64,000 nt of DNA from Arachidicoccus soli (lineage in GTDB: Bacteria; Bacteroidota; Bacteroidia; Chitinophagales; Chitinophagaceae): contig NZ_CP032489.1 in NCBI RefSeq assembly GCF_003600625.1, forward strand, positions 124,001 to 188,000, given 5' to 3'. Under the pieces are notes generated by a model, which was not told where the DNA came from, ran no database searches, and saw nothing but the letters and a program-made list of their open reading frames with translations. Below, one piece after another: positions 35,123-45,632 of the stretch (position 1 is its first letter; the number at the start of each line of letters is the position of its first letter). The position numbers were made by a program, and so were the translations under genes.

Positions 35123-36406
35123 TTACCCCTCAATATTATATTCTTTCAACTTGCGATAAAGCGTACGCTCGCTAATACCTAAATCATAAGCTGCGTCTTT
35201 TCTTTTGCCACGATGTTTCTTGAGCGCTTTTTCAATTAATTCTTTTTCCTTATCCATGATATTAAGTGTTTCTTCCACTTCTTCATGAGCATGAATATTG
35301 GCATCAGATTGTGGTTGCAGTATTACTGGCTGCTGATGATTGTTGTATTCAGTTGGAGAAGAGGTGGCAAGGGCATTATTTGCATAATAGGGTTGAATAT
35401 TTGCATTATTAGGCTCATCGTCAAATTTATTCAATAAATTTTCTTTTGTATAATCATTCATTGAATTGGCAATGGAAGGATTCTTCAATAATTCTACAAA
35501 CATTTTTTTCAATTCGGTTACATCTTTTTTCATATCGAAAAAGAGTTTGTACAAAATTTCCCTTTCATTCGCAAACTCGCTGCCTGCATACTTTTGTGAA
35601 GCCAGTACAGGCAAACGATTGTTGTGCAGTTCAGGTAAAAATCGTTGAAGTTCTGCTGCATTTATATTAATAGATGTACTTAGAACAGAAATTTGCTCAG
35701 CTATATTTTTCAGCTCACGTACATTCCCGGGCCAAGGGTAATTTGTCAAAAGCTGAATTGCTTGTTCATCTAATTGCAGCGGTTGTTTTTTATATTTTTC
35801 TGAAAAATCTGCGACAAATTTTCTGAATAACAGATAAATATCTTCTTTACGGTCTTTAAGCGCCGGCACTCGAATAGGTACGGTGTTTAAGCGATAATAT
35901 AAATCTTCTCTAAACTTTCCTGACTGCGTAAATTCATACAAATCTCTATTTGTAGCTGCAATTACACGCACATCAGTCTTTTGAACTTTTGAAGAACCTA
36001 CTCGAATATATTCACCTGTTTCTAAAACACGTAATAGTCTTGCTTGTGTACCCAACGGCATTTCGCCTATCTCATCGAGGAAAATTGTTCCACCGTTTAC
36101 CGTCTCAAAATAACCTTTGCGGTGATCTACCGCACCGGTAAATGAGCCTTTTTCGTGCCCAAATAATTCGCTATCGATAGTCCCTTCCGGAATAGCTCCG
36201 CAGTTCACAGCAATAAATTGGTTGTGCTTGCGTGCCGATAAAGAATGAATGATTTGTGAAAATGCTTCTTTCCCTACACCGCTCTCGCCTGCGATTAATA
36301 CACTTAAATCCGTGTTGGCTACCTGAATAGCCACCTTTAAGGCATAGTTAAGCGCTTGCGCATTACCAATGATATCAAATCTGTTTTTTACTGTTTGTAA
36401 ATCCAT
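35123..36406 (-). CDS. Sigma-54-dependent transcriptional activator
   Basis: A 427-residue activator with no receiver or sensor domain before the AAA+ core, which begins near residue 15. Walker A is GESGVGKEAF, the sigma-54 contact loop GSFTGA lies in EKGSFTGAVDHRKG (Ser replaces Ala), Walker B is GTIFLDEIGEM and the arginine region is NRDLYEF. A long Asn/Gln-rich linker follows the AAA+ part, and a Fis-type HTH closes the protein (DAAYDLGISERTLYRKLKEY). It lies 66 bp downstream of miaB. Without a regulatory N-domain its activity must be controlled by expression or a partner. Confidence 0.9.
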   Translation of the reverse strand: MDLQTVKNRFDIIGNAQALNYALKVAIQVANTDLSVLIAGESGVGKEAFSQIIHSLSARKHNQFIAVNCGAIPEGTIDSELFGHEKGSFTGAVDHRKGYFETVNGGTIFLDEIGEMPLGTQARLLRVLETGEYIRVGSSKVQKTDVRVIAATNRDLYEFTQSGKFREDLYYRLNTVPIRVPALKDRKEDIYLLFRKFVADFSEKYKKQPLQLDEQAIQLLTNYPWPGNVRELKNIAEQISVLSTSININAAELQRFLPELHNNRLPVLASQKYAGSEFANEREILYKLFFDMKKDVTELKKMFVELLKNPSIANSMNDYTKENLLNKFDDEPNNANIQPYYANNALATSSPTEYNNHQQPVILQPQSDANIHAHEEVEETLNIMDKEKELIEKALKKHRGKRKDAAYDLGISERTLYRKLKEYNIEG

Positions 36407-36472
36407 TAAGTTGTAGATTTTAAATCTATGATTGGACTAATTAATATTATGGTTAGTAGCACCCTATACAAA

Positions 36473-37894
36473 TTAAACAACTTCTCCCAGCAAGGTTGCT
36501 TTATTGCATTCTTTTACTTTAATAGTGACATAGTCACCTTTTTTGAAGCGGTGATCACCTTTGGGAAATACAATTACTTTATTCTGTGAATTGCGCGCCA
36601 TCCAGTCGTTTGTGCTTTTTTTACTTTCTCCTTCAATTAATACTTTAAAGGTTTTACCTACATCCTTAAGGTTGCTGTTTAAAGAAAGTTGGTATTGCAA
36701 ATCCACCACTTCCTGCAATCGGCGTTTTTTTGTTTCTAAAGGCACATCGTCTTCATATCTACGAGCTGCAAGTGTCCCTGGCCTTTCACTATAGTAAAAC
36801 ATGTAAGCATAGTCGTATTCGCTAAAGCGCATAATACTGAGCGTATCTTGGTGGTCTTCTTCTGTTTCTGTACAAAAACCAGTGATCATGTCGCTGCTGA
36901 TACCGCAGTCGGGAATAATCTTTTTTATCTGTGCAACTTTAGCCATATACCACTCACGCGTATAGGTGCGGTTCATTAATTGCAAAATACGTGTGCTTCC
37001 GCTTTGAACCGGAAGATGGATATAATTGCAAATATTTTCGTATTTGGCAATCGTATGCAATACGTCTTCCGTAATATCTTTGGGATGCGAAGTGCTAAAC
37101 CGTATTCTTAGATCGGGATGTACCTGCGCTACCAATTCCAATAGTTTTGCAAAAGTGATTGTTTCATTTTTCTCTTCATCTAAAAAATAAAAACTATCTA
37201 CATTCTGACCAAGAAGTGTGACTTCTTTAAACCCTCTGTCGTATAAATCTTGTGCTTCTGCAACAATGGAAATTGGGTTACGACTGCGTTCGCGCCCGCG
37301 TGTAAATGGCACCACGCAAAAACTGCACATATTGTTGCAACCACGCATAATGGAGATGAAAGCAGATACCCCATTACTGTTGAGCCTGACTGGCGAAATG
37401 TCTGCATATGTTTCATCGCGGCTAAGCATTACATTTACCGCTTTTTGTCCGGTTTCCGCCTCTTCTACTAATGCGGGTAAGGCTCGATATGCATCCGGGC
37501 CTACAACTATATCCACAAGTTTTTCTTCTTCTAAAAATTTTGATTTTAAACGTTCTGCCATGCAGCCCAGTACGCCCACCAATGTTCCGGGCCTTGACTC
37601 TTTTATTTTTCTAAATTCGGTCAAGCGTTTACGAACTGTTTGTTCAGCTTTTTCGCGGATAGAGCAGGTGTTTACAAAAATTAAATCCGCTTCTTCACAA
37701 TTGCGGGTAGCACCAAAACCTTCCTTATTTAAAATAGAGGCTACAATCTCGCTATCGCTAAAATTCATTTGACAACCATAACTTTCTATATAAAATTTCT
37801 TGGTATAAATATTCTCATCATTTATAAAAGGCGCATACGCCTCTCCTTGCCTTATTTCAACAATTTCTTTTTGTTGGAGTTTCAATTCTTCCAT
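36473..37894 (-). CDS. miaB: tRNA-2-methylthio-N6-dimethylallyladenosine synthase
   Basis: A 473-residue radical-SAM methylthiotransferase that converts i6A37 to ms2i6A37 in tRNAs. The N-terminal UPF0004 domain has three cluster cysteines (SYGCQMN, VNTCSIR, LGCMAE). The radical-SAM motif CxxxCxxC is in [18 protein letters not shown], and a C-terminal TRAM domain follows ([12 protein letters not shown]). Length is normal. It heads the leftward run. Confidence 0.95.
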   Translation of the reverse strand: MEELKLQQKEIVEIRQGEAYAPFINDENIYTKKFYIESYGCQMNFSDSEIVASILNKEGFGATRNCEEADLIFVNTCSIREKAEQTVRKRLTEFRKIKESRPGTLVGVLGCMAERLKSKFLEEEKLVDIVVGPDAYRALPALVEEAETGQKAVNVMLSRDETYADISPVRLNSNGVSAFISIMRGCNNMCSFCVVPFTRGRERSRNPISIVAEAQDLYDRGFKEVTLLGQNVDSFYFLDEEKNETITFAKLLELVAQVHPDLRIRFSTSHPKDITEDVLHTIAKYENICNYIHLPVQSGSTRILQLMNRTYTREWYMAKVAQIKKIIPDCGISSDMITGFCTETEEDHQDTLSIMRFSEYDYAYMFYYSERPGTLAARRYEDDVPLETKKRRLQEVVDLQYQLSLNSNLKDVGKTFKVLIEGESKKSTNDWMARNSQNKVIVFPKGDHRFKKGDYVTIKVKECNKATLLGEVV

Positions 37895-38103
37895 TAAAAA
37901 AATACATTTTTAGAATTGCAAAAGTAACGAAAATTGTAAGCAATGCCATATTGACAGATAATTAATATAAATTTAGCTTTTTCATAGCTACCTTTGTTTG
38001 TAATTTTAATTTTGAACTTATTTGGCTCAAAATTTTTGCTAAGACAATGATTTTCTTATTTATAGAGTGCGATGCAGACTCGAGGTAAAAAAAGGATTCG
38101 ATT

Positions 38104-39081
38104 TTGATAAAATTTATTAAACAGTTTTTCTTATTTCTAACTTTTATTTTATGTACAATTTTTTGTGCTACTGCACAAGATATTCCAGTTCGCACATTGC
38201 CATCTGAGATTTTTGTTACCGTTCGAAAAGCTGCGAAAGATACGATTCCCTGGAAATGGAAATATGGAGGTATGGGCAATCTAAATCTTTCACAAAGTTC
38301 GCTTAAAAACTGGGCTGCGGGTGGGGATAAATTTTCTCTTTCTCTTTCCACCTACATAAATGCATTCGCATATTATCGCAAAGGCAATCACACTTGGGAC
38401 ACAAATGTTGATTTTAATTTCGGTTATGTGCAGACGAGTTCATCAGGAGCTAGGAAGAATGATGATCGCATTTCCGGAACAACTAAATATGGACGTAAAT
38501 TGGATAGCTCAGGGAAACTCTCCGCCTCCTTTTTAATTAATGGACGATCTCAATTTTTTGATGGGCGCAAATATTTCAATAAAGATAGTTCGAAGCTTAT
38601 TTCTTCATTTATGTCCCCTGGTTATGCAGTAGTTTCCGCCGGACTTGATTATCAGCCTGATAATTCATTGTCTGTTTTTGCTTCGCCATTTACAACGAGA
38701 TTAACCGTTGTTCTCAATAAATATTTGGCTGCACAAAATTTGTACGGTATTGATGGACATCGTTATAAATTTGCTCCCGGCGCTTTTGCTTCAATTAATT
38801 ACAATAAAAATGTAATGAAAAATATTAACTATAAGGGGAATCTAAATTTATTTTCTGACTATACCCATAATCCACAAAACTTAGATATGGATATGAGTAA
38901 TTATCTAAACTTTAAAATTAATAAATTTATTTCTGCCTCCTATAGCTTAGATCTGATTTATGATGATGATGTTCGTTTGTTTGGTCCATTGGGAACAAGC
39001 CCTGGCTTGCAGGTGAAAAGTATGATAGGTGTCGGATTTTCCATGCCCTTTAAAACTGGCTATACACGTAATACCATGTAG
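38104..39081 (+). CDS. DUF3078 outer-membrane-associated protein
   Basis: A 325-residue secreted protein. The N-terminus is a clear signal peptide (FIKQFFLFLTFILCTIFCATAQ, read in one stretch with a small charged start). The mature part has the DUF3078 pattern (WKYGGMGNLNLSQSSLKNWAAGG) and repeated beta-strands ending in aromatics, suggesting a barrel. The start is TTG at 38104: an in-frame TAA lies at 38086 and no ATG occurs before the signal peptide, so a TTG start is the only good choice. Function unknown. Confidence 0.78.
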   Translation: MIKFIKQFFLFLTFILCTIFCATAQDIPVRTLPSEIFVTVRKAAKDTIPWKWKYGGMGNLNLSQSSLKNWAAGGDKFSLSLSTYINAFAYYRKGNHTWDTNVDFNFGYVQTSSSGARKNDDRISGTTKYGRKLDSSGKLSASFLINGRSQFFDGRKYFNKDSSKLISSFMSPGYAVVSAGLDYQPDNSLSVFASPFTTRLTVVLNKYLAAQNLYGIDGHRYKFAPGAFASINYNKNVMKNINYKGNLNLFSDYTHNPQNLDMDMSNYLNFKINKFISASYSLDLIYDDDVRLFGPLGTSPGLQVKSMIGVGFSMPFKTGYTRNTM

Positions 39082-39127
39082 TTTTTTTAATGTAGCTTCA
39101 CAATTCCGTTTACCAAATAGAACCTCC

Positions 39128-40006
39128 ATGCAAGTAGCCATATATGGTCGTGAGCTGCCCAACGAATATACTTCGGATGTCTTTACGTTATTGGAAGAGT
39201 TGAGCAAAAGTAATATCGAAGTGTTTCTATACAAAACGCTCTATCAACAGTATCCAGAAGTATCATCCTTATTCCCAATGCTTCGAGTTTTTAATAATGC
39301 AGAAGATCTAAACGGCGAAATAGATTTTTTGATAAGCCTGGGAGGAGACGGAACTATATTAGACGCAGTTGTGTTGGTAAAGAATAAAAATATTCCAATT
39401 TTAGGTGTAAATTTTGGACGTTTAGGATTTCTTACTGGAACAAGTAAAGAGGCCTTTGGGATGGTTTTGGAAGACTTGCTTAATAGAAATTACATTATTG
39501 ATAAACGTACACTTATTCATCTAGACGCTAACAGACCTCTATTTGGTGATTCTCCTTTTGCCTTAAATGATTTTACCATAACCAAACGTGATGCAGCACC
39601 TATGGTAAAAGTGCATACTTTCTTAAATGGTGAATTTATTAACACCTATTATGCTGATGGTTTAATTGTAGCCACTCCTACCGGCTCTACAGGATATAGT
39701 ATGAGTTGTAATGGCCCAATTGTTTTTCCTGATTCTTCTAGTTTTGTTATTACGCCAATTGCGCCTCATCATTTGAATACAAGACCCATTATTGTGCCGG
39801 ATGATAATGTCATATCTTTTGAGATTGAGAGTCGTTCAGAAGATTTTCTTTGTACTTTGGATGCCCGCCGTGAAATCGTAGATAAAAGAATTCATTTAGC
39901 AGTTAGAAAAGAGTCTTTTAAGGTAAAACTGATAAGGTTTAAGGAAAATAGTTTTTTATCTACTTTACGCAATAAACTGTCTTGGGGGTTGGATAAAAGA
40001 AATTAG
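39128..40006 (+). CDS. nadK: NAD kinase
   Basis: A 292-residue enzyme that makes NADP from NAD with ATP or polyphosphate. The key GGDGT motif is at residues 72-76 (SLGGDGTILDAV), with NFGRLGFLTG and TPTGSTGYSMSCNGPIV following as usual. The frame is open upstream to 39029, but that stretch overlaps the end of the DUF3078 gene, and the family N-terminus begins at QVAIYGREL, so I take ATG 39128. Confidence 0.94.
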   Translation: MQVAIYGRELPNEYTSDVFTLLEELSKSNIEVFLYKTLYQQYPEVSSLFPMLRVFNNAEDLNGEIDFLISLGGDGTILDAVVLVKNKNIPILGVNFGRLGFLTGTSKEAFGMVLEDLLNRNYIIDKRTLIHLDANRPLFGDSPFALNDFTITKRDAAPMVKVHTFLNGEFINTYYADGLIVATPTGSTGYSMSCNGPIVFPDSSSFVITPIAPHHLNTRPIIVPDDNVISFEIESRSEDFLCTLDARREIVDKRIHLAVRKESFKVKLIRFKENSFLSTLRNKLSWGLDKRN

Positions 40007-40783
40007 TCATATTGCATAAAAGAACATCTTTATCTTTTATGACTGCGCTCTTTGTATAATTGTGGTTATTTTGCATCCAATACATCAAAGCCATCGAGCT
40101 AAAGGGGAGTTAGGTTTTAATGTTAACGAAAAAAACGCATAAAAACCCTGACCTTAATTTCAATGATAGTATTGTTGAGTGGACTTTATGCGGGAGTTCT
40201 AATATTTTTAATTATGCGCCTGATCTTTCTAAGTGTTACTTAATTCCCTATGTAACTTTAGATGTTGCTATTTTATTTGTTAATCTATTTATTCCAAATA
40301 CAAGTAATAAAAAGTTCTTTTACATCCTTTTCGTACCGAACTGCAGTATAGTTTATTACCTGAAGATGGCAAAACTATGGATATGATGCGAAAATGTCTT
40401 CCAAGCTATAGGACTTAGGCAGGGGGCAAGAGAAAATAAATTTATTAGTTAAAGTTCTAGGCTTTCTGGTTGACCAAGCAGATTATATAGACAATCTGAA
40501 TAGTAAATATGTGGAATTAGTTATTTACTTGCCCGCAAATGAAAAGATGATTGCCGATAGGCCGCCTTTGTGCGGCAATTGCAAGATAGAAGTGTCGATC
40601 AAATTGTGGAAAAGAAATTTGATATGGAGCCAATAGTTTAGCGAATGACAGTTATATATTTATGTAAATTGGCGTTTACTATATTCTTATAAATGAAATT
40701 GTACAGAAGTATTTTAATAAATAAGAAAAACCTTATTTAATTATTTCATTACTTTTGCGCACCTAGTCACTTTTAAGCTGTAC
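40007..40783. other. 777-bp gap between nadK and uppS, probably decayed coding sequence
   Basis: No sound gene. The longest frame (40120-40386, 88 codons) has no domain or signal. In another phase after a stop near 40122 comes a plausible membrane segment (ISMIVLLSGLYAGVLIFLIM), cut short by TAA; later fragments shift frame repeatedly. A GCCGC/GCGGC hairpin is at about 40560-40575. In relatives an envelope protein gene often sits at this place, so a decayed gene is my best guess. The end of the gap holds the uppS promoter. Confidence 0.4.
40751..40758 (+). promoter_or_regulatory. Promoter -7 box for uppS-bamA
   Basis: TACTTTTG fits the Bacteroidota TAnnTTTG box and lies 25 bp ahead of the uppS ATG. 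No clear TTTG is seen at the matching upstream distance. Confidence 0.45.
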
Positions 40784-41533
40784 ATGGAAATGCATTTAGA
40801 TAATATAAATAAAGTACAACTGCCTAAGCATATTGCTATCATTATGGATGGTAATGGTCGTTGGGCGCAAGAAAAAGGAGAAGACAGGCTTTACGGCCAT
40901 TTTCATGGCGTAAACAGTGTTCGATCTGTTGCCGAAGGTGCATCAGAAATTGGTATAGAATATTTGACTTTATACGCTTTTAGCACTGAAAACTGGGATC
41001 GACCACAGCAGGAAGTCAACGGTTTGATGGAACTACTTATCCAGACTATAAGGAAAGAAGTTCCTACTTTGAATAAAAACAATATTCGTCTGCTGGTGAT
41101 TGGGGATCTATCGATGCTACCAAAAGACGCACAAGACGAAATGAATGAAGCGCTTGAAGAGACTCAACATAATTCGGGGCTTAAGCTTATATTAGCATTA
41201 AGTTATAGTAGTCGGTGGGAATTGGTATTAGCAATTAAAAATATTGCGAAAGATATAGTGAGTAGGCAACTTTCCCCGGAAGAAATTAATCAAACAGTTA
41301 TAGAAAAATATTTAACCACTTCAGGTATTCCAGATCCTGAATTGTTAATACGAACCAGCGGTGAGCATAGAGTGAGTAATTTTTTATTATATCAAATTGC
41401 CTATTCAGAACTTTATTTTACAGATACGAAATGGCCGGATTTTGATAAAGAGAAACTTTTTGAAGCGATTGTTGCATATCAAAATAGAGAAAGGCGTTTT
41501 GGAAAAACAGGTGAACAGATTAAAAAAGGATAA
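40784..41533 (+). CDS. uppS: Undecaprenyl diphosphate synthase (isoprenyl transferase)
   Basis: A 249-residue cis-prenyltransferase that builds the C55 lipid carrier used for peptidoglycan and O-antigen. The catalytic Asp is in IIMDGNGRWA (D22). Other signatures are YLTLYAFSTENW and the diphosphate-binding RTSGEHRVSNFLLYQ, with small departures (H and V for Q and L, Y for W). It is followed by bamA 181 bp downstream, a common order in this phylum. Confidence 0.94.
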   Translation: MEMHLDNINKVQLPKHIAIIMDGNGRWAQEKGEDRLYGHFHGVNSVRSVAEGASEIGIEYLTLYAFSTENWDRPQQEVNGLMELLIQTIRKEVPTLNKNNIRLLVIGDLSMLPKDAQDEMNEALEETQHNSGLKLILALSYSSRWELVLAIKNIAKDIVSRQLSPEEINQTVIEKYLTTSGIPDPELLIRTSGEHRVSNFLLYQIAYSELYFTDTKWPDFDKEKLFEAIVAYQNRERRFGKTGEQIKKG

Positions 41534-41714
41534 GTTTTTAAAAATAAAGAGTAAACTTTTATAAAATCACCCATAAAAATTATTTGATATAAAATATATT
41601 TACTCATTTAACAAAGACTTTTGAATAATACCGCTAATTTGCCACGCTTACAGTAGCTGAAACTTTTTGGCGTGGAATAAGAAAGCAAAGTTCAAAAAGC
41701 AATTTTAAAAATTA

Positions 41715-44492
41715 ATGCGAAAATCGACTCAATTAATATGTGTTCTGGTTATTCTTCTTTTTGGAGGAGGTTCAGTACAAGCGCAAATAAATACAGTTAA
41801 CCAGAATACAACCAAGCAGGTGTTATCATCATCCAACGGTGATTTGCAAACTGTTTTGAATCAGATAAATCCGCAGCGATATAAAATCGCAGGTATCACA
41901 GTTACCGGGAATAAGGTTTTTGATACCAATTTATTAATTTCCTCTTCGGGATTGTCAGTGGGTAGCTATATTACTATACCAGGGGGTGATGAATTGTCCA
42001 GAAGTATTCATCGTCTTTGGGTACAGAATTATTTTAGTGATATCACGTATTACCTGCTAAAAGTAGAAGGAAGCGATATTTATATTGAACTAAATGTTAC
42101 TGAAAGACCACGTGTTTCAAAATTTTATTTTAAGGGAGTAAGCAAAACCCAAAGTGACGATCTAAAAAGCAAAAGTGGTATTGTACCCGGTCATGTGATT
42201 ACTGACAATATGAAAATGACAGCAGTAGACGCCATACGTAAATATTTTTCAGAAAAAGGCTTTCGTCGTGTGAGTGTTGATATCAGTGAGAAGAAGGATT
42301 CTTCTTATCAAAACTCCGTAGTTCTTTATTTTGATATTAATAAAGGGGAAAAGGTAAAAGTTGGTCAAATAGAATTGTTTGGCAATGAAAATATGCCTGG
42401 GCATAAATTGAAGAAACAAATGAAAGGAACGAAAGAAGTTTCGCGCCTAACATTGTACCCGCTTCACGATACCTTTGATACTACTGGTTGGGGAACGCCA
42501 TATAAATATACTTTAAAAGATTATGTGCATGACCATGGCTACCTTACTTACACAAAAACAAGAAACCTGATTAGCCCCTATGTGTATCTCAATCCATTTG
42601 CATCTTCTAAATTTGATGAAAAGAAATATGCAGAGGATAAACAAAAAATAATTGATTATTACAACTCTAAAGGTTATAGAGATGCGCAAATTGTAAGGGA
42701 TTCGGTTTTTTATAATTCTAAAGGAAATTTAAATGTAGATATAAAATTAAAAGAAGGTCATAAATATTATTTCGGTAACGTAAGTTGGGTGGGAAATACT
42801 GTTTATTCCGATTCTCTGTTAAGTGCTATTTTGGATATTCGTAAAGGCGATACTTATAATAGAACACACATGAATGAACGCTTAGGTTTGGGAAATACTC
42901 CATCCTCTGACGGTGTTAGTGTGATGAATCTGTATTTAGATAATGGATATTTGTTTTTTAATGTCACGCCTGTAGAAGTTAAGGTATATAATGATACGAT
43001 TGACTATGTGATGAACTTGCGTGAGGGTCCCGAAGCTACAATTAAAAGAGTGAATATCGCTGGTAACGATAAAACAAATGAACATGTTATCCGTCGTGCC
43101 TTACGTACTTTACCCGGAGATAAATTTAGCAGAAGTGATATTATGAATTCTATTAGAGAATTGAGCGTATTAAAATTCTTTGATGAACAAAAAATAAACC
43201 CTGTTCCTACACCTAACGAAACAGATGGAACGGTGGATTTAACCTATAATTTAGTTGAAAAATCATCCGACCAATTGCAGTTAAGTGCAGGTTTTGGTGG
43301 AGGTATTGGTCTTACTGGGACATTGGGTGTTACATTTAACAATTTCTCGCTTAAAAATATTTTCAATAAAAAAGGATGGTCTCCTTTGCCAACGGGCGAC
43401 GGACAAACGCTATCACTTAACTTTCAAAGTAATGGTAAGGCCTTCCGTTCTTACAATGCACAGTTCGTAGAGCCCTGGTTGGGAGGAAAACATCAAAATG
43501 CTTTGAGCTTAAGTTTTTCTGATTCCAAATTTACCAACGGTTACAATTATCTTACGGGTAGGTATGATAGTAACGCCGATACTACTTTTTTCCGTACTAC
43601 AAGTATTGGTGTGGGCTTGAGTAAACAATTAAAATGGCCGGACCCCTATTTTTCTTTTGGGCTGCAATTAAATTATACAAGGTATAAATTGCACAACTAT
43701 TATATAGATCAGGTAAGTCTGCCTAATTTCCGTAATGGAGCTTCCAACGATATTAATCTGCGTATAACTTTATCACGTAGTTCTGTCAATAGCTTACAAT
43801 ATCCAACCGGTGGATCAAATATTTCAATGTATGCTCAGTTAACACCGCCATACTCTTCTTTTGATCCTTCTATTGCAGAGGCAACTGATCCTGCAAAAAA
43901 ATATAAATTTATCGAGTACCAAAAGTATCGTTTTACAGGAGATTGGTATGTGCCTATTGGACCTCCACATGGGGATGACAAGAAACAGTTTGTATTTAAG
44001 GCTTCTGTAAAAATGGGCTTCTTGGGAAGGTATAACTCGGATATGCCTATTTCTCCCTTTCAACGTTTTCAATTGGGGGATGCAGGTATGAGTACGACAT
44101 ATGCATTACTAGGATACGATATTATTTCACAAAGAGGTTATCCGGTTTATGAAACTTCAAATCCTCGTTATAATCCTGATCAACAGGGCGCTTCGCAATA
44201 TTTTACTATATTTAATAAATATACAATGGAGTTGCGTTATCCGCTTTCTTTGAGTCAAAGTAGTACTATATTTGGGTTGGTGTTTGCCGAAGCAGCTAAT
44301 GGCTGGTATTCCTTTAGGGAGTATAATCCGTTTCAGTTAAGACGCGATGTGGGTGTAGGTGCACGTTTTTATTTGCCGATGTTTGGTTTGCTAGGCTTCG
44401 ATTATGGTATCGGAATTGATAGAATACAACAAGGGCAGGGTATTGGGAAAGCTGGAAGGTTTACCTTCATGTTGGGTTATGAGCCGGATTAA
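41715..44492 (+). CDS. bamA: Outer membrane protein assembly factor BamA
   Basis: A 925-residue outer-membrane insertase. Signal peptide (LICVLVILLFGGGSVQAQ), about five POTRA domains (repeats such as YKIAGITVTGNKVFDTN, VKVGQIELFGNENM, YYFGNVSWVGNTVYSD, ATIKRVNIAGNDKTN) to about residue 510, and a C-terminal barrel beginning near LQLSAGFGGGIGLTG and ending in GRFTFMLGYEPD. The conserved barrel loop Arg lies in FPRF-like FQRFQLGD. It folds and inserts other barrels; the ompH gene follows. Confidence 0.94.
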   Translation: MRKSTQLICVLVILLFGGGSVQAQINTVNQNTTKQVLSSSNGDLQTVLNQINPQRYKIAGITVTGNKVFDTNLLISSSGLSVGSYITIPGGDELSRSIHRLWVQNYFSDITYYLLKVEGSDIYIELNVTERPRVSKFYFKGVSKTQSDDLKSKSGIVPGHVITDNMKMTAVDAIRKYFSEKGFRRVSVDISEKKDSSYQNSVVLYFDINKGEKVKVGQIELFGNENMPGHKLKKQMKGTKEVSRLTLYPLHDTFDTTGWGTPYKYTLKDYVHDHGYLTYTKTRNLISPYVYLNPFASSKFDEKKYAEDKQKIIDYYNSKGYRDAQIVRDSVFYNSKGNLNVDIKLKEGHKYYFGNVSWVGNTVYSDSLLSAILDIRKGDTYNRTHMNERLGLGNTPSSDGVSVMNLYLDNGYLFFNVTPVEVKVYNDTIDYVMNLREGPEATIKRVNIAGNDKTNEHVIRRALRTLPGDKFSRSDIMNSIRELSVLKFFDEQKINPVPTPNETDGTVDLTYNLVEKSSDQLQLSAGFGGGIGLTGTLGVTFNNFSLKNIFNKKGWSPLPTGDGQTLSLNFQSNGKAFRSYNAQFVEPWLGGKHQNALSLSFSDSKFTNGYNYLTGRYDSNADTTFFRTTSIGVGLSKQLKWPDPYFSFGLQLNYTRYKLHNYYIDQVSLPNFRNGASNDINLRITLSRSSVNSLQYPTGGSNISMYAQLTPPYSSFDPSIAEATDPAKKYKFIEYQKYRFTGDWYVPIGPPHGDDKKQFVFKASVKMGFLGRYNSDMPISPFQRFQLGDAGMSTTYALLGYDIISQRGYPVYETSNPRYNPDQQGASQYFTIFNKYTMELRYPLSLSQSSTIFGLVFAEAANGWYSFREYNPFQLRRDVGVGARFYLPMFGLLGFDYGIGIDRIQQGQGIGKAGRFTFMLGYEPD

Positions 44493-44787
44493 TAAAGGTT
44501 ATACAAAATAATCCTAAAGAAATAACGATTAAATCTTTTCTTACATATATGCATGTATAGATTGAGTATTTCATCAGGCAAAATGAACACAATAAATATA
44601 TAATTTCGCCAGTAGAGAATTTCTTTATTCCGATTCTCAATTAAAGAAAAATGACACTATTCTAACTGCATTAGGAATTAAGGCAAAATAAAATTGGCAG
44701 TATAATTTAAGTTCTTATATTTACACGCACTATTCACAGTACTGTTGAAGGTGCAATGAAAACAAAAAATAAAATTAAAACAAACGA

Positions 44788-45348
44788 ATGAAAAAGGTAA
44801 TTTTTTCCTTGGTGGCGATAATAGGATTAGGTATCGCTACAAACAATGTAAAAGCACAATCTTCGCTTAAAATCGGTGTATTTGATATAGACCAGATGGT
44901 AAGCGCTATGCCGGAAATGAAAGATGTACAAGTTAAAATGCAATCTTATCAAAAGGACACGCTTGGAGGCGAAAGAGATCAATTGAGTACTTTGTTGGAA
45001 AATCAACAAAACACGTATAAAGCCGATTCTGCCGCTAAAAAATCACAAGCTATTTTGGATTATGATAGAAATCAATTAGGTACACTCTATTCAAAATTGG
45101 TAAACTGGCAACAATATGTACAACAAGCTTCTCAGAATAAATATGGAGAATTGACTCAAGGTATGTACACAAAGGCCGCTGCAGCATTTAAGAAAGTCGT
45201 TGCGGCACAAAAAATCACATTGGTACTTAAACCTGATGTAATACAATATGCAGATGATAAGCAGATAGTAAACTTATTTATCCCTGTAGCTAAAGAGCTT
45301 GGTGTTAATTTGAATGCTGAAGGCAATAGCCCTGCTGAAGGAAAATAA
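44788..45348 (+). CDS. OmpH/Skp-like periplasmic chaperone
   Basis: A 186-residue protein with signal peptide (VIFSLVAIIGLGIATNNVKAQ) and a Skp-type body: a start strand (LKIGVFDIDQMVSAMP), two long helices (about 45-135) and the closing region (KKVVAAQKITLVLKPDVIQYA). Skp escorts unfolded barrel proteins to BamA, whose gene is just upstream. Relatives often have two copies in tandem; only one is here. A 295-bp gap before it shows no other gene. Confidence 0.88.
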   Translation: MKKVIFSLVAIIGLGIATNNVKAQSSLKIGVFDIDQMVSAMPEMKDVQVKMQSYQKDTLGGERDQLSTLLENQQNTYKADSAAKKSQAILDYDRNQLGTLYSKLVNWQQYVQQASQNKYGELTQGMYTKAAAAFKKVVAAQKITLVLKPDVIQYADDKQIVNLFIPVAKELGVNLNAEGNSPAEGK

Positions 45349-45366
45349 TTGGATAGAACTTTATCG

Positions 45367-45396
45367 AAAAAAAGCTACTTTTTAGTAGCTTTTTTT
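45367..45396 (+). terminator. Terminator after ompH
   Basis: AAAAAAAGCTACT / AGTAGCTTTTTTT, 13 bp stem with a 4-base loop and terminal T-run, 18 bp past the stop. Confidence 0.9.
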
Positions 45397-45577
45397 ATGC
45401 GAACAGGTATGATATTTTACCCAATCAGAATTCGAAAAATTGCTAATGACCAAATGGAGTGAAAGGCACAACAATTTTAAATTCATCCATAAGAGTTAAT
45501 CATGACTTTTACATTCTTATCATTCACTCTTGGATTATGAACTTTTAAGGTATTATTTGCTTATAATTTATAATATA

Positions 45578-45611
45578 GAAAGGGTCAGCTTACATGTAAG
45601 CTGACCCTTTC
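45578..45611. terminator. Perfect 15-bp inverted repeat, bidirectional terminator
   Basis: GAAAGGGTCAGCTTA then CATG then its exact complement. It lies 21 bp past the stop of the leftward RRM gene, for which it is the likely terminator. Confidence 0.7.
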
Positions 45612-45632
45612 CGTACGGTTATATAATACTAA

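Noticed and set aside
37218-37772. 184-codon frame antisense to miaB
   Set aside because: Shadow of a well-conserved gene; no family resemblance of its own.
40120-40386. 88-codon frame in the nadK-uppS gap
   Set aside because: Composition and lack of any domain or conserved start make it look like chance or decay, so it is described only as part of the gap.
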